Of a DNA stretch of 64,000 bases, positions 48,101-61,320 are shown piece after piece. A program made the position numbers and the translations under genes. The stretch covers positions 3,224,001 to 3,288,000 of the forward strand of contig JACAXG010000070.1 in NCBI GenBank assembly GCA_018881555.1, written 5' to 3'. Numbering within the stretch: position 1 is the stretch's first letter; each line of letters opens with the position of its first letter. A model generated the notes under the pieces. It ran no database searches and had not been told where the DNA came from. It saw only the letters and a list, made by a program, of their open reading frames with translations. Origin of the DNA: Amblyornis subalaris. Lineage: Eukaryota > Chordata > Aves > Passeriformes > Ptilonorhynchidae.

Positions 48101-51100
48101 GGAAATAGAAATAGAGAAAAAAGCAGGAGGAGGATACAGTTTTCAAAGAAAAGGAAATTTAAAAAAAAATCAAGACAAAAACTGTTATATTTGCTGCTGC
48201 TACAAACAGTCATAAAATTTTCCAATAACATGATGTTATTCCAATCTTTCAATCTTGAAATATATTGTTATTTCAGTCTTGACTGGGCAACAAGTTTGAA
48301 TCAAAAATACAGCTTTTTAATGTTCTCAATGTTATGTTCGCTCTTATGCTTTATATTTATACTTTATTTAAGAAACAGCTCCTTGTAACCCTGGCCTCAG
48401 GTACCTCATTACATTGCATCGATTATATCATTAAAACTAGTATTGATTTAATTTGAACTCTACTTGTCAAAGAGTGATCAAATGCAAACTAAGAATTTCT
48501 ACAGGTGTCACTATTGAACTAATAAGAAAGTTAAACCTTTGTAAAAGATATATGNTGCCATTTACTTTCTCCTGGAATCCAAGAATCTAAAAATGGATGC
48601 ACCTAGGTAGTTATTAACAAATGCAACATGCACCAAAGTGGCAAAGACTGCAAACAGAAGACAAAGCCAGAAACCTGCAGAACAAAGCAACTGCATGAAA
48701 AATATAAAGCTCACAGTAACTCACCATATCAGACACTTTTTTACTGTTTTTCCCTATTTTATCCTCCTCCTGCTATTTTGTATGTTAGACATGTTTCCCT
48801 TAATGAATAACTACAGCCATATATGATCTCCGGCAAACACTAGAAACCCAAAAGCACCCCAGTGGTTCTAAAGAAGTCAATGCAGGTTTCTTTATGGGAG
48901 GAAGGAAGGTGAGAGGGATGTGAAGGGTCAGGTGGTGGGTAAGCTCTATGCAAGTACTAGTGCTCCTGCTTTTGAAGGACTTTACCTGAAGACTTTCATG
49001 TATCTATAAAATGTTCAAATTTTTCAGTTTAAATGTGAGACATCACAGAAATCAGTATTTTTTTCATATCCTATTGCATCTATGCTTTTTTTGTAATGAA
49101 GGTGCACTTTTCTTGCAAAGTGTGAAATACACCATTCACATACTTTTCAAGGACAAAATACTGAAAATATTGTGGCAAATCAGAAAAACTCCAGAAAGGT
49201 TATTTGTCCATTAATTTTTAAGAAAAGGATTCAAATCCAAATCTAGTAGGAATAGCTAAAATTGTTTTAGTAACTCTCTACGAAGTAATATACACAGTTT
49301 ATTTCTTGTCTGATTAGACAAGCTTCACGTTTGTTCTAGCTCCTCAAGTGTACAGTCCTGCCATTTCAATTTCCATTGGTACTAAACTGACCCCTGCTGG
49401 CATGATTTGTAGTTGTTGAAAACACCTGGATATTTAAAAAGATTTATAAAGATGGAAACAGTTTTTTAATGGTACTCAAAAGCATGCTAATACATGTCCT
49501 TGTGCAAATATTTGTAACGCGAGAAACTCAAAAAATTAGTTTCTGAAATGACCCAGAAAGGAGCAATGGGGATGGGGAGGAAAAATGAAAGCAGACATAT
49601 AAGATTATGTGGCTATTTTTGCAAGTCTGTGCATGAGGTAACACTTTCTCCCCAACCTTAAAACCATAGAAACTCATCCTAACACAATTACGTCACAACA
49701 AAAATAATTTGAAATATTAATACAGTCACACGTTTTTGAAGTTGCATTAATTGAGGGTTAAGATACTTGAGGTTTTTGGGGTTTAGTATAATGTTAATGT
49801 TAACAGCAAGTGTTGAAACTGGTTGTTGGAGATTTTTTTTCTCTCTAATAGGTTAGTTTTTCCCAGAGAATGCAAATATGAGGATGCTTTGGAGTAATAA
49901 AATCTCCCCACATGGATCCCATGACTAAATTTTCTCAGAAATATTAATTCGAAGGGAAAGTTGATTTTTTTGGGCTTGGCCCAAGCTTCAGCATCTCATG
50001 TAAATAAAACTATTCATCAGGAGAAAGGTCACACAAAAGTTGAAAAAGCTCTGTTATATTTTCCTACAGGTCTTGAAAGTGCTTCTTTTATATGGTCTGA
50101 TTGCACTTCTCCCCCATTTCTAATTCTGACAGATTTCCTTTATTGCTATTCCCTGTCTGCTAAATGGCAGCCTCTGAGATGAATATAAATGGGAGTGCCA
50201 GCTAATATAAGGTCTCTTCTCATGCACACACATTTGTGTCTATAGGTTGGTCCATACATCCATTTTCTAAATAAATGAAAATAAATGGCATCCAATTCCT
50301 TCTGTATGTCCATAATTAACATAATCACTGTGATGAAACAAACATGACAATGTGTGTGGTCTTCATATGTGTTTCGGCAGTGAAAATTCTTGACACAAAC
50401 TGAATACGCGAACAGCAGAACTCACAAAGCCTGATCTCTCTCCTTGGCTTTCATTCACATCCCTCTCTGCTTCCATTCTCTTGANTCTATTACTATATTG
50501 TGATGGCCATTTCCCTAGTGAAGACACTAAGGGGTCTCTTTCCTTCTCATCTACCTATCATATTCCCTTAGGAAACCAAGCCAAAATTTAATGTGATTTG
50601 AAAATAAAGATCGCCAAAAAAGGAAAAAAGGAAGTAACTTACAAAAGAGAAGAGCTAGAAAGCAACGTGTTTTATTTTGGTTTTTCCTTGCCTGATAGCA
50701 AATAGAAACTAAAAACAGTGAAATAACAGCATCAGGAAAAGAGGGACAAAATCCACACTACTTTATAGAGTACCTGTTTTTTCTTGATCCTGTCAAAAGG
50801 AACTCAGTCATTTTACTCATACAATACTTCAGTCCTTTCAAACAATTTCAGTTGTAGCATGCAAAGCTATATATGCTTGGAAAGAAAACATTGAGAACAG
50901 CAAGATGGGGGATGAAGTTTAATTTAATAGACAATACAAACTAAAAATCTCCAAAGACATTTCTGGGAAAACTAGAAATAGAAGAAGCTTTATCCGACCA
51001 GGCTCAGTGTACATTATTACAGACACATGTGCACACATCTCCCCAGCAACTGATAAGCAAACTGTTCTTTACAAGTTTGAGTGTCACATGCACATGTGTG

Positions 51101-52111
51101 GAAAATATAATTATAAAAAACTTCAAGAATATATCTGAAACATCTGGATAGCTAGGATTGATGACGTGTCATTTGTGGACATGTACATATTTTAGATAAA
51201 GCAGGATCAGCAGTTCTGATAAGCAACATTTGCCCAGGCATTTATAACACTCCCAGATAAAGACTACAAAATATGATCGCAACCCTGTAAATTAGTTTTA
51301 AAAAAACCTCTTTGTACTTTTGCTATTATCTTTAGGTAATGACATGGTTTTGGACATTCTGAAATATTACCTGCTTTTATTTAGCATTTAAAAATATTAA
51401 GATTGACAACAGTGAATTAATACACTCTCATACAAGGAAATGATATGAAGAAATTATTAGGATGATCTAGAAATCTTACCTTAAATAAGGATTTTTTTAA
51501 TTATTATTTTTATTTTTTATTAAGATGGATACGAATGCTATCAAGGCTGTGTATTAGTCTATACACAAGAAAAACAAACTATGGTTTTTAGTCAGAAGAG
51601 AAGCATCTTAAAAAGTGATGAAAATATTACTTCAGGTATGGAATTGAGGTGCTCCCTATGTCCATGGGACATATGTCCCCCCACAGCTGGCAGTGATTAT
51701 GTATATCCATTCCCTCCCTTCCCACAGTACTGAAATCAAAAGAAGCTTCAAATATACCTATTTAAAGAAAAGGGAAAAAAACGCTGTAACAATTTTTTTC
51801 TGGCTAAACATCTATTCCTATCCACCACTTTGCAAGTTGCTCCAGACAAAACTTGACATTTGTTTGCAGAAGTACTGAGAACATCAGAGAGGTTCAGATT
51901 CTGTTTTGATGAAGTGACACAACCCAAGAACTGCCCCTTGACTAGACCAGGCTGTCTAGTAAAATTCTTCTAGGGATTATACAAAGAAGCACATGCCTTT
52001 CATGAAAACACTAGGATTGGTNGTTTTTTTGCAATATCATAATCCAAACTAATGGAGGATAGTGGCAAAACCTATGACCTTCTTAAATACAAGCTTGCTG
52101 CTGTCACTTAC
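45176..52111. other. Long AT-rich stretch, no gene recognised
   Basis: Seven kilobases without a recognised repeat or exon pair. Donor-quality minus-strand sites at about 46350 (GAG|GTATGT) and 51480 (AAG|GTAAGA) have no open exon beside them. AT-only sequence lies at 51488-51522. Confidence 0.45.
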
Positions 52112-52146
52112 CAGCTGTAAATTTCTTCCAGCCACGTGTCAACCTC

Positions 52147-55100
52147 NTTTCAACAAGGCAAATATAATATATTTCTAAGCATTCAAGTGGAACTGTATGT
52201 AGTATGCTACAAGAAAATGAGTTAAAAACACTCTAAAGAAAACTACTGCAGTTAAAAACCAAAAAAAACTAAAGCAGAGGGAATGCATAATGCAAAATAT
52301 ACTGTTAAAAAAACAAACCTCCCACACCAAAACTCAATTCCAGGTTAAAATCTTGAACAAGCAAAAAATTCAAGACAAAGTGACCCAACAAGTAAGAGAT
52401 GAGTCAGCAAGAATTCTAGAAAGTATTATTGATTTTTCAATATACTCNGCAAATAAATTTCTGCCTCAGTTTTTTCATCTGAGCAATATATGCAAAATAC
52501 TGAAGGTCTCAATAATAATAACAAATTGAACGGGAAAATTTTAAAGACACAAAAAACATCTCAAATAATTCAACAGTAAAAACAGTGTAATATATTTCAT
52601 CCCTGCTTTGTCATTTTGCATCCTCTATTAATCACCCACCAACTAAAAAAAAGTTAAAGACTAAACACATACATAAGAACATAGGCCCACATAAAAGGGC
52701 ACTGAGTTACATAAGTAGAATAATTCTGCTTCTGACATGGAAATGCTATTTCAGCTGGTGAGCTCAGAAAGCAAGTTCTCTTGCCTATTAACTCAGTTGC
52801 ACCTGAGCTTAAGCACCTTGCTGGAATAGATAAGCCTTATTCCTCAAAAGGATAAACTATGTTCTGAAAGCAAACACAAGCTTAGGTTGCCCACACTCCA
52901 ACTCAGAAGCCAGGACTGCCCTGGCACTGAGGAAACCAACCCTAGCCAGGGAACAGCTCAGGTTCACTTCCATGCAAACGGTGCATGTCTCAGAGCCTCC
53001 CACGTGGCTCCTGAGAGCTTTACAGGAGTACATTCAAAGCTGCCTGCAAAACACTGTACCGAAATGCTTGGTCATCTCTTCAGAAAGGTTAGTTTTGCCT
53101 AAGGTATCAAGCAAACTTGATATTAAGTTATTTCAAACAAAGACAAAGCAAGTAGAGCACTCTTCACTACACATTTGGAAGAGCACTGCTTGCAAACTGC
53201 ATCTCTTAAACACAATTCCTTAATAAACTATGCCTCTATCTCTGCTTCTGAATACATCATACAGAAGTGGTAAGTGAAATTCAATGTTTTGTTCTGTAAG
53301 TGGTATTTACTTCTTCACAGCAGTGGTGAAAGCCTAATTTGTGACTTGCATTTAGCCAGAAGCACTAGACCATGTGTTTGGAGGCCATTAGGAGTGTAGG
53401 AGGCCCATTGCATCTGCTTCTCTCTATGATCTGGGTCCTGCTGCTTATTTATATGTGGACTTCGGCTCAGTTTCAGACAAGGTAATTTCATAAATTAAGA
53501 TGAATAAATAATGATTCTTCCAAAACTGTAGCAATCTTCTTTACAGATTATAAGAAAGGTAGGTGAATGCTGAGAAACTTGGAATATTACTACATTTAAA
53601 AATATGCAAAGTTTTTGCTGACAGAGTTGATATGAGTTGTTAAAATAGCTTAGTCGACACAAATGCCCATATGCCTGGACCACTGAGTACAACCACAATT
53701 TGCACATACAGCATGAGTAATCGATCTTACTGCAAACTGAGCAGACATAAAACCATTTTTGACTAGAAATAATACGCCACACTCTTTAAAAGTCAGCACA
53801 GTCACTCAACTGAATAAGGTACCAGGATTTGGGGTTTTTATGGATGCCTACAGATTCTGTTTCAAAAAGCTTTTTTCAGCTTTCCCAGAATTACAGTTTC
53901 CAGTGTTGATCTGGCATGATGACTGGCACGTCTCTTTTCAATACCAANGACTAAGTCTTCAACAAACCAAATCTAGTACAAGAACCAGGCTTTGGGTGGG
54001 GTTCCTTTTGTTTTCTTTCTAATGGAAAAGGTTGATCTGTGAATTCATAATTTCTGCCTGTGGAAATATGTTGAGCTTCCACAAGTACATCAGTTTGTTA
54101 TTCTGTCTATCAGCAGAAAGAATGCAAAAGAGACATTAGTATTTGCAAATTTGAGGGCAGCCTTTCAAAATATTCAGTCAACTGGCATATATAAATTGCT
54201 AAGATAGATTTTTAAACTTCATGTAATGGATAAATGACTGCTTTCTTGCAGTTCAAACAAGGCTATCAACAATATGACTATTTGAATTTTAAGAAATCTT
54301 GAGGTTTTTTTCTTTCACTTAATAGAAAAAGAATAGTTTGGTAATGGACAAAGTTCTCTGCAACTATAGACCTGAGGCTCTTGGAGTTATGAGCTGTTCT
54401 CAGAGGCTCATTATTCTTCCATATCAGTCATCTGTTTTAGCTGAAATTTTCCAAGCAGATTGTTGGGTTTAGGCTTTCTTTTGGGGGGGAAAGAATTTGG
54501 AGATTGGAAGGGGGAAGAAGTGAAATATTTTGGCAATAATATCTCAAAAAATTTTGGGGTTGACAGAAATATTTTCTTTTGCCCATAAGGGAAAAAAAAA
54601 ATCTTTTAATTATTTTGTTGGGTTACAGTAACACTTCTACAACTTAAAGCAATGAAAAAATTTGTTAGATGTATCTAAAAATAACTCACCAGAAACCAAA
54701 TTTATAAGACTTGGAAGAAATATCAGAATAAAACATTTCGTACCAATTGTTGGAGCTGAACAATCTTCTAGGTTTGCCCCAAATACACATTAGCCTCTCA
54801 ACTCCTATGTGCAACTGAAATTGTATTTGCCACTTTTTGAGTANCTGGCTTTTCATGTGACCTTCCTTAACCTACTTATCTTGTAGTTGTTCAGAACATA
54901 TAAGTATGTTGATATATTACTGCAAAGAAGATATTGCAACTGTTTCAGTGAATTTGTACTGATCGGGACCATTGTTAACATCGAAGCAATACTGAAAACA
55001 CACAGGAGATCATACGTTTCAGTTTATATTCCTACTACACCTCATTGGTGAAAGACAGGCAAACCCAATCTATACTGGTACTCTATACCGGCAAGAAATG

Positions 55101-55489
55101 GACTAAAGGAAACTCAATCTCTTGTTAAAATCTCAAGCCCTGTAGATGCATAATATAGTTCGAATTCTTCCCTATTGCAATGGCTTTTCCAAGAATGGAA
55201 ATACATAAAAGACATCCTTAGCATAACTATTGATTAAAGATATGATGCAGAAACTGTAGTAAGCCAAACTTAGCTTCATTATGTTGCCAAAATTCTTTTT
55301 GCCTTCTGTAAACATACTCTACAATTTAATTGTAGTAAGAATATTGTTAAGCTGNATTTTTATCTGGTATTTTTTAATACCACAAGCTTTTAGTGTTAAC
55401 AAGAAAATACTTATATTCTTGGCAAGAGAAATTAGACAAAATATCACTAAAGAGTCCAATAAAGCAGCTGACAGACATAAACCTCAGAC
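52147..55489. other. No gene recognised
   Basis: AT-rich. 'ctgcctcagttttttcatctg' at about 52461-52481 recalls the MIR/L2 'cctcagtttcctcatctg' block but is too short to call. 52880-53110 is moderately GC-rich without a recognised identity. Confidence 0.45.
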
Positions 55490-55720
55490 ATTGTCATTCT
55501 GAGAATACTGACAGGATTTAAATATACAGCTGCAGACCATGGGGTCNTGATACCCACTCTACCTATCAAATTAAAAGATTTTGACCTTGACACCAAGGCG
55601 GGATAAAGCCACCAGCCCCAGACGGTTGGATTCCCTGGGCAGCAAAGATAAATTGTGAAACAATCAAGAGGTGCGCCAAACAGAGGAAGGAGGAAAGGAC
55701 ACGAGGGATCTGAATTCATA
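55490..55720. other. Unclassified repeat-like segment
   Basis: A mixed-composition segment with blocks such as 'ttttgaccttgacaccaagg', 'cgggataaagccaccag' and 'tggattccctgggcagc', following AATAAA at about 55457. The look is that of an old LTR or other high-copy repeat, but I cannot name a family or find ends. Confidence 0.25.
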
Positions 55721-58700
55721 AAGGCAGAACAAAGATGAAGCTCAAAGAAAGCACAGAGATTTAAAAAATGGCTCTGAAACCAGCAAGGAACATCGCTTCT
55801 ATTTTTACCACCTCTCTTGTTGGAGCTACATCATATTTCTCCTTAGCTCTTACCACCTTCCCAGGTTTGTCACATTATCTAGTACTTTTCTTATTCCCTG
55901 TCTTTTATTTTCTAACACACTCAATCATAACCTGTAACCTAGATAGCTCCTCTTACTACCCATTTTTTGTACTCTATGCTCTGCTTTTTCTTTTCTCTCC
56001 TTAGCCCACTTGCTGGTCTGTGTTTCCCCTACAACAGTCACCTATATTTTAAATGGTCTCTTTTTCACCTGGGAAGCAACCTGTCCAAATACTCAAATCC
56101 TTCTTTGTCTGGCTCTCTGTTACTGGTCTTCACTTCAGTGTGCTCTCATTCTGCTTTGCTGCCTGACCTTAAAAAACATAATTCTTGCAGCTAAACACAA
56201 AAAGTACTACAAATATTGTAGCTCATGCAGTCTGTTCAAAGACCAGTCTGGGCTACAGCACCTCAGCAAATGCAACAGCTGTAATCTTCCTTTGTACTGA
56301 AATTGCTTTGCTGTGCAAAATTCCTGGTTCCATTTTATAACACAACATAGTCATTCCTTATTTTCTTCCAAACTCTCTCCTGACAGAAATACATAGACAA
56401 GCCTTGTAGCATGTTGGATACACACACTCATTTTCAACCCCCAAGATACNGGGTGGGAAAGAAAAAGAGAAGAGGTGGGAAAAGGGACTGAGGAAGGTCA
56501 GCTAAAGTCCACTGTAGGCAGATTCAAAAAAAAAATCTGAAGAGCAAAAGACAAATTAAAAAATAACACAATTTATTTTTGCATTTCTTTCCCAAGTTAT
56601 AATTAGCACACTACTAAGCCTATGCCATAATATTTTATACTTGGGTTTGGCAAAATATACAGGGGAGCACCTAGTTCTGCCCCACTGTGGACTCCTTTGA
56701 ATGAGAATTACAGTTATGCTGATGTAACTAATCCACATTCTTTCTGTGTGACAATAGTTGTGAAACCAACAGCTACCTAAAAGAGGCCACGCTCCTACCT
56801 CTCTTAAAAGCAAAGCACAGCTCCTGATTACTTTCTCCTTCCTACACCTGAAGGAGCTCCTCCTCTTCCTGCTTAATTAGTGAAAAAAGGAGTGATTAAG
56901 TGGAATGTAACAAGTAGGAGCAGCAATAACAATTGCATGCAGGAGCAAACGTCAACTGAACCTTCAGTGACAGAGGAAGGAGAAGCAGCATTGGCATCAC
57001 CAAGCAGCTCTTCTTTAGCTACACACTTCTTGGTACTTGGAAGGAAATCATTAGGCTTCTTGTTCTGCTGTGTGCTATCCATCTTTTTCTTACGACATGT
57101 TTTATATGCAAGATTATGCAAGTGTCTCAATTTTTATAAGATTCTATGGTCTGCTTTAGCTATCCAGGTTTTGCAACCTTTTACAAACACTTTCAACATT
57201 GCCCAAAACAGAAGAACAATGAACTGCCTTAACTACACTATAGCTTCATTTCCCGTAAAATGTTACATGTTGTACATAGCAATTGAGGGGTCTGCAATAG
57301 CTTTGGTTACCATAATCCATGGAGATTGTCCACGATTTTCAATACAAGATTATACCTGGACACAGAATAAAAGATTTACATGCAAAAACTCAGAACAACC
57401 AGTCAGAAAATCCTGAATAGGGGTGATGCAGAAGAGAAACACATGTTTATGTTGACCCGAGAACCTTGGAATAATTTGAGTTAGAAAAGCACATGACACA
57501 ATGTGGGGGAAGAGAAGAGGCCACCCAGTTCTATCAGTTCAGGACCCAAGAGGAACTTCTCCCTTCCTTTAGTACATTCACCCCATACCAGGAAACCAGG
57601 CTTAATATTTGTGGCTTGCCAAAAGGCTAATGTTACTGTGGAGTCACGCTAACAAGTTAAAGATGCTGTGCTAGAAAGATTCAGGATTCCAGCTTTTCTT
57701 ACAGTCCTGGTAAATTACTCTGAACAGTCTTGATAACTATCAATGTCCACTGTTAGTTTCAAGATAATTGAAGCTTTTCTGAGCAAGCAAAGTTCAACAT
57801 TAGAATTTGAAAAAACAATTTTATACCATTCGTTACAGCAAAGTATGTAGATGCCATCTCTAAAAAGTTAGAGACTACAGAAAAAATGTGCACCATCCCA
57901 ATTTTGGCAATAATTATTTCTGTATTCCTGCATCTGAAAAATTCAGGAACTAAAATGCATTACATCTCAGGATGACTATATATTGAAATAAGCCATCAAT
58001 GTCTCAGATTGCTGGTCCAGTAACTTTATGATAGATAGATAAATTGATGTCATTCTAGCAAGACAGAGGTGATGANCAGCAGCTTCAGAACAGATGACCC
58101 TTTGCTATCAGATCAATTACAAGAAATGCTGAACCAGTAGCACAACAAGAGCTAAGGTGTTCCAACCACGTGAAACAACAAATCCCTTCTCTCTTCTCAG
58201 CTGGAGAAGTGCAGCCGAGGCTCATTAACTGTTGATAAAATGAAGATTCATCAAGCAAAAGGAATCTCACTTCATCACAGGCAACTATTTCTGTTAAAAT
58301 GGAGTTAAGTGTATTATACTGTTTAGCTGGTTCCCAGAAAATGGAAGGCAGTATCATAATGCAAACATCATTTTGTTAAATTCTTAATGTATCATTTTGT
58401 TTTAAAATGCACTCTTAATGCCTTAGCTTTTCTGGCCTCTGAACAGCACCATATACAAGCACAATGGCATGTAACAGTCTACTATGAAAAATCCTAGAGG
58501 CAGAACTTGTCAGAACAATTCAGTGTGGAAAAAAGCTGGTTTTATCATNATCTTTCCTGTAAGAGGCAAAGGTTTGCATTGCCTATTTCATGCTTGCCAG
58601 CAAATTGACATTTAATATTTTGCTAATTCTTTCTCCATCAGATAAGTTTCTTGGCAAAAAAAAGTGATACTTTCTCATCTTTAAATGTCAAAAATACATT

Positions 58701-60317
58701 TATTTTTTGGCTTGCAAACACTGCAGACACATAAAATCCAACCATAGAGGGTTACACAATCTCTCTAGGATTAATTATGCTTTTAATTAAATTAAAAGAT
58801 TCCTCCTTACGTGACCTCCATATCAGTCCCATATGCACGTTATCTCTTCTCAAGCTTGTCTCAGAGGGCAACAGACTCCCCATTACAGAACTAGATCATT
58901 TTGCTTTTTGTTGCATTTGCCAAGAGGCTGTTTGGAATTTAATTCTTATCCTTATTTATGAATTATAACTTCAAGAACAGTTTTTTGTGTGACAAATATT
59001 CGACGAATTTGAATTTTTACTGTAATAGTTATTGTAGAAGAAAAGAAATGCATTCGATTTTTGTCTGTTTTTGAAGACAAGTACAATCTGCCTTGTAATT
59101 AAATTTCACATGCCCAAAACCAACTATTGTATCTGAATATTAAATACTGTAGATATCCAACTTAAAACATACACAAACATCTGCATATGAATTTTATGCA
59201 CAAACTTTTTGAGAGGCTAAATATTCCGGGGAGGTATCAGCAAGCCAAATAGGTTTATACTGGGGGAAAAATAAAACCAAAAATAAAACAAAAATAAAAA
59301 GCAGGTATCCAATGGATACGAAAGAAGAGACAAACTGCAGTGGCATGCAGCATTGCATACACAGCAGGTTAAAACAAAAAAATATTGTTCAATAATCATC
59401 TTCTGCAGTAGAGGCTGAATAAAATAAACAACCCCCCCAAACTGAATTAGGCATGGTCTGATTAAAAAGCAAAGTACATGGTGAAAGATACAAGCTGTAA
59501 ACAATGTAATGAGGTCCTTATACGAAAGGAGGTTTGTAACANAATTCTAGATAACATCCCTTTCCCTTTTTTTTTCTGAGCAGTAACAGCAGCAGCATTA
59601 GTTTCTTACGAGCCTGTCACAAAACATGAGGGACTGGAAATCAAACCACTGCACACTGATGAAACAGAAGATAGATTCCTGACAAGCAGCAATCTTTCAG
59701 ACCTTATCAGTGTTTCTTAAAAGAAAACAAATGGGAATAAGTCAGCTCTTTCCCCCATGCACCTTAGCACAGCCTCATTCACATTTAGTTTTGGCTTGAC
59801 ACACTTAGATGTATCATAGGTGACTGAACAGGAATGTAGGAAGTGACATCCATCTCTCACTAAAACCTAAAAAGCACATTATATTAGCTCTCTGTAGAGG
59901 TCAGCAAGGCCCTGGCTCATAATAAATTAACCTCTGGGAAGTGTACGAAGAGTATCAAGGACAAGGAGTGCTCCTCTGGGCTGGCCATCGCCTCCCTTTC
60001 TACGGGAGGGCACCCAAACCCACAGAAAATCTGCAAGTCCAGCACTACCAGCAGCACCAACACAGGCTTCCATGTGCAGCGAACAAAAGTTGGACGGTGC
60101 AGCTTCTTCCACAGATAGCAGTGAAGAGGCATGCAATACGACTCTTCAATTTAATTTTCAAGATTGGGCACTTATTGATTAAAAATAAGCTTGGTACAGG
60201 GATGGATGAAATCTCTCACCAGTTTTTAATTTATCCAGGCTATTTCTGTTGGTAACAGGAACATCAGAGTAGTAAGAACGTAACAAAAACTGCTAATGAA
60301 GTCTTGTTAGGGTCAGA
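55721..60317. other. AT-rich stretch, no gene recognised
   Basis: Contains pyrimidine-rich sequence (55780-56200) giving F/L/S-rich frames, a segment open on both strands (56873-57416, see findings), GATA units at 58028-58042, an A-rich tract (59262-59300) and moderately GC-rich sequence at 59930-60120. No identified gene. Confidence 0.45.
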
Positions 60318-61320
60318 AGGATGATCCGGGGCACTACAGGCCTGTCAGCCTAACCTCGGCTCTGGGCAAGGTTATGGAAGAGATCATCCTGAGTGCAATT
60401 ACACAGCACATGCAGGACAACCAGGGGATCAAGCCCAGCCAACACGGATTTACAAATGGAAGGTCCTGCTTGACCAACCTGATCTCCTTCTATGAAAAAG
60501 TGACCCACTTAATAGATGAGGGGAAGGCTGTAGAAGTGGTCAATCTAGACTTCAGTAAAGTATTTGACACCATCTCCCACAGGATCCTACTAGATAAACT
60601 GGCTGCTTGTGGTTTGGATGGGTGGACTCTTAGATGGGTAAAAAACTGGCTGGATGGCCAGGCCCAGAGAGTTGTGGTGAATGGAGCCAAATCCAGTTGA
60701 TGGTTGGTCACCAGTGGTACTCCCCAGGGCTCAGTTTTGGGGCCCAGGTGGCCAAAAAGGCCAATGGCATCCTGGCCTATATCAAGAATAGTGTGGCCAC
60801 TAGGACTAGGCACTGGTGAAGCCATACCCNGACTGCTGTGTTCCATTCTGAGCCCCTCAATTTCACATGTCCAGCGAAGAGCAACACGGCTTGTAAAAGG
60901 ATTAGAGTACATGTCTTATGAGGAACAGCTGAGGGAGCTGGGTTTGTTCAGTCTCAAGAAGAGAAGGCTCAGGTGNGGTCTCATGGCTCTCTACAACCAC
61001 CTGGAAGGCGATTGTAGTAAGGTGGGGGCCGGTCTCTTCTACCATGCCTGAAATGACAGGACCAGAGGAGATGGCCTTCAGCAGAGACAGGGGAGATTCA
61101 GATTAGATATTAGAAAAATATTTTTTACTGTCAGGGTGGTCAGTCATTGGAATAAATTACCCAGGAGATGGTGGAGTCACCATCCCTGGACATGTTCAAG
61201 AGGCATCTGGATCCGGCACTGCGTGATAGTTTAGTGATTTAAGGGTTACAGTGGTAGTGCTGGGTGGACAGTTGGACTTAATGCTTAAAGGTCTCTTCCA
61301 ACCTTGATGATTCTGATTAT
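60318..61320 (+). mobile_element. CR1 LINE with reverse-transcriptase active-site deletion
   Basis: The best-preserved CR1 in the window starts inside ORF2 and is open from about 60318 to 60700. It reads 'ITQHMQDNQGIKPSQHGF', 'GRSCLTNLISFYEKVTH', 'VVNLDFSKVFDTISHRILLD', 'GLDGWTLRWVKNWLDGQ' and 'VTSGTPQGSVLG'. Right after this last motif (60742-60747) it jumps to 'VAKKANGILAYIKNSVATR', omitting the segment with the catalytic F/YADD box. The rest covers '[20 protein letters not shown]' and '[10 protein letters not shown]', then the 3' end 'ggtctcttccaaccttgatg'. A TGA at about 60698 and later frameshifts also disable it. Confidence 0.9.
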
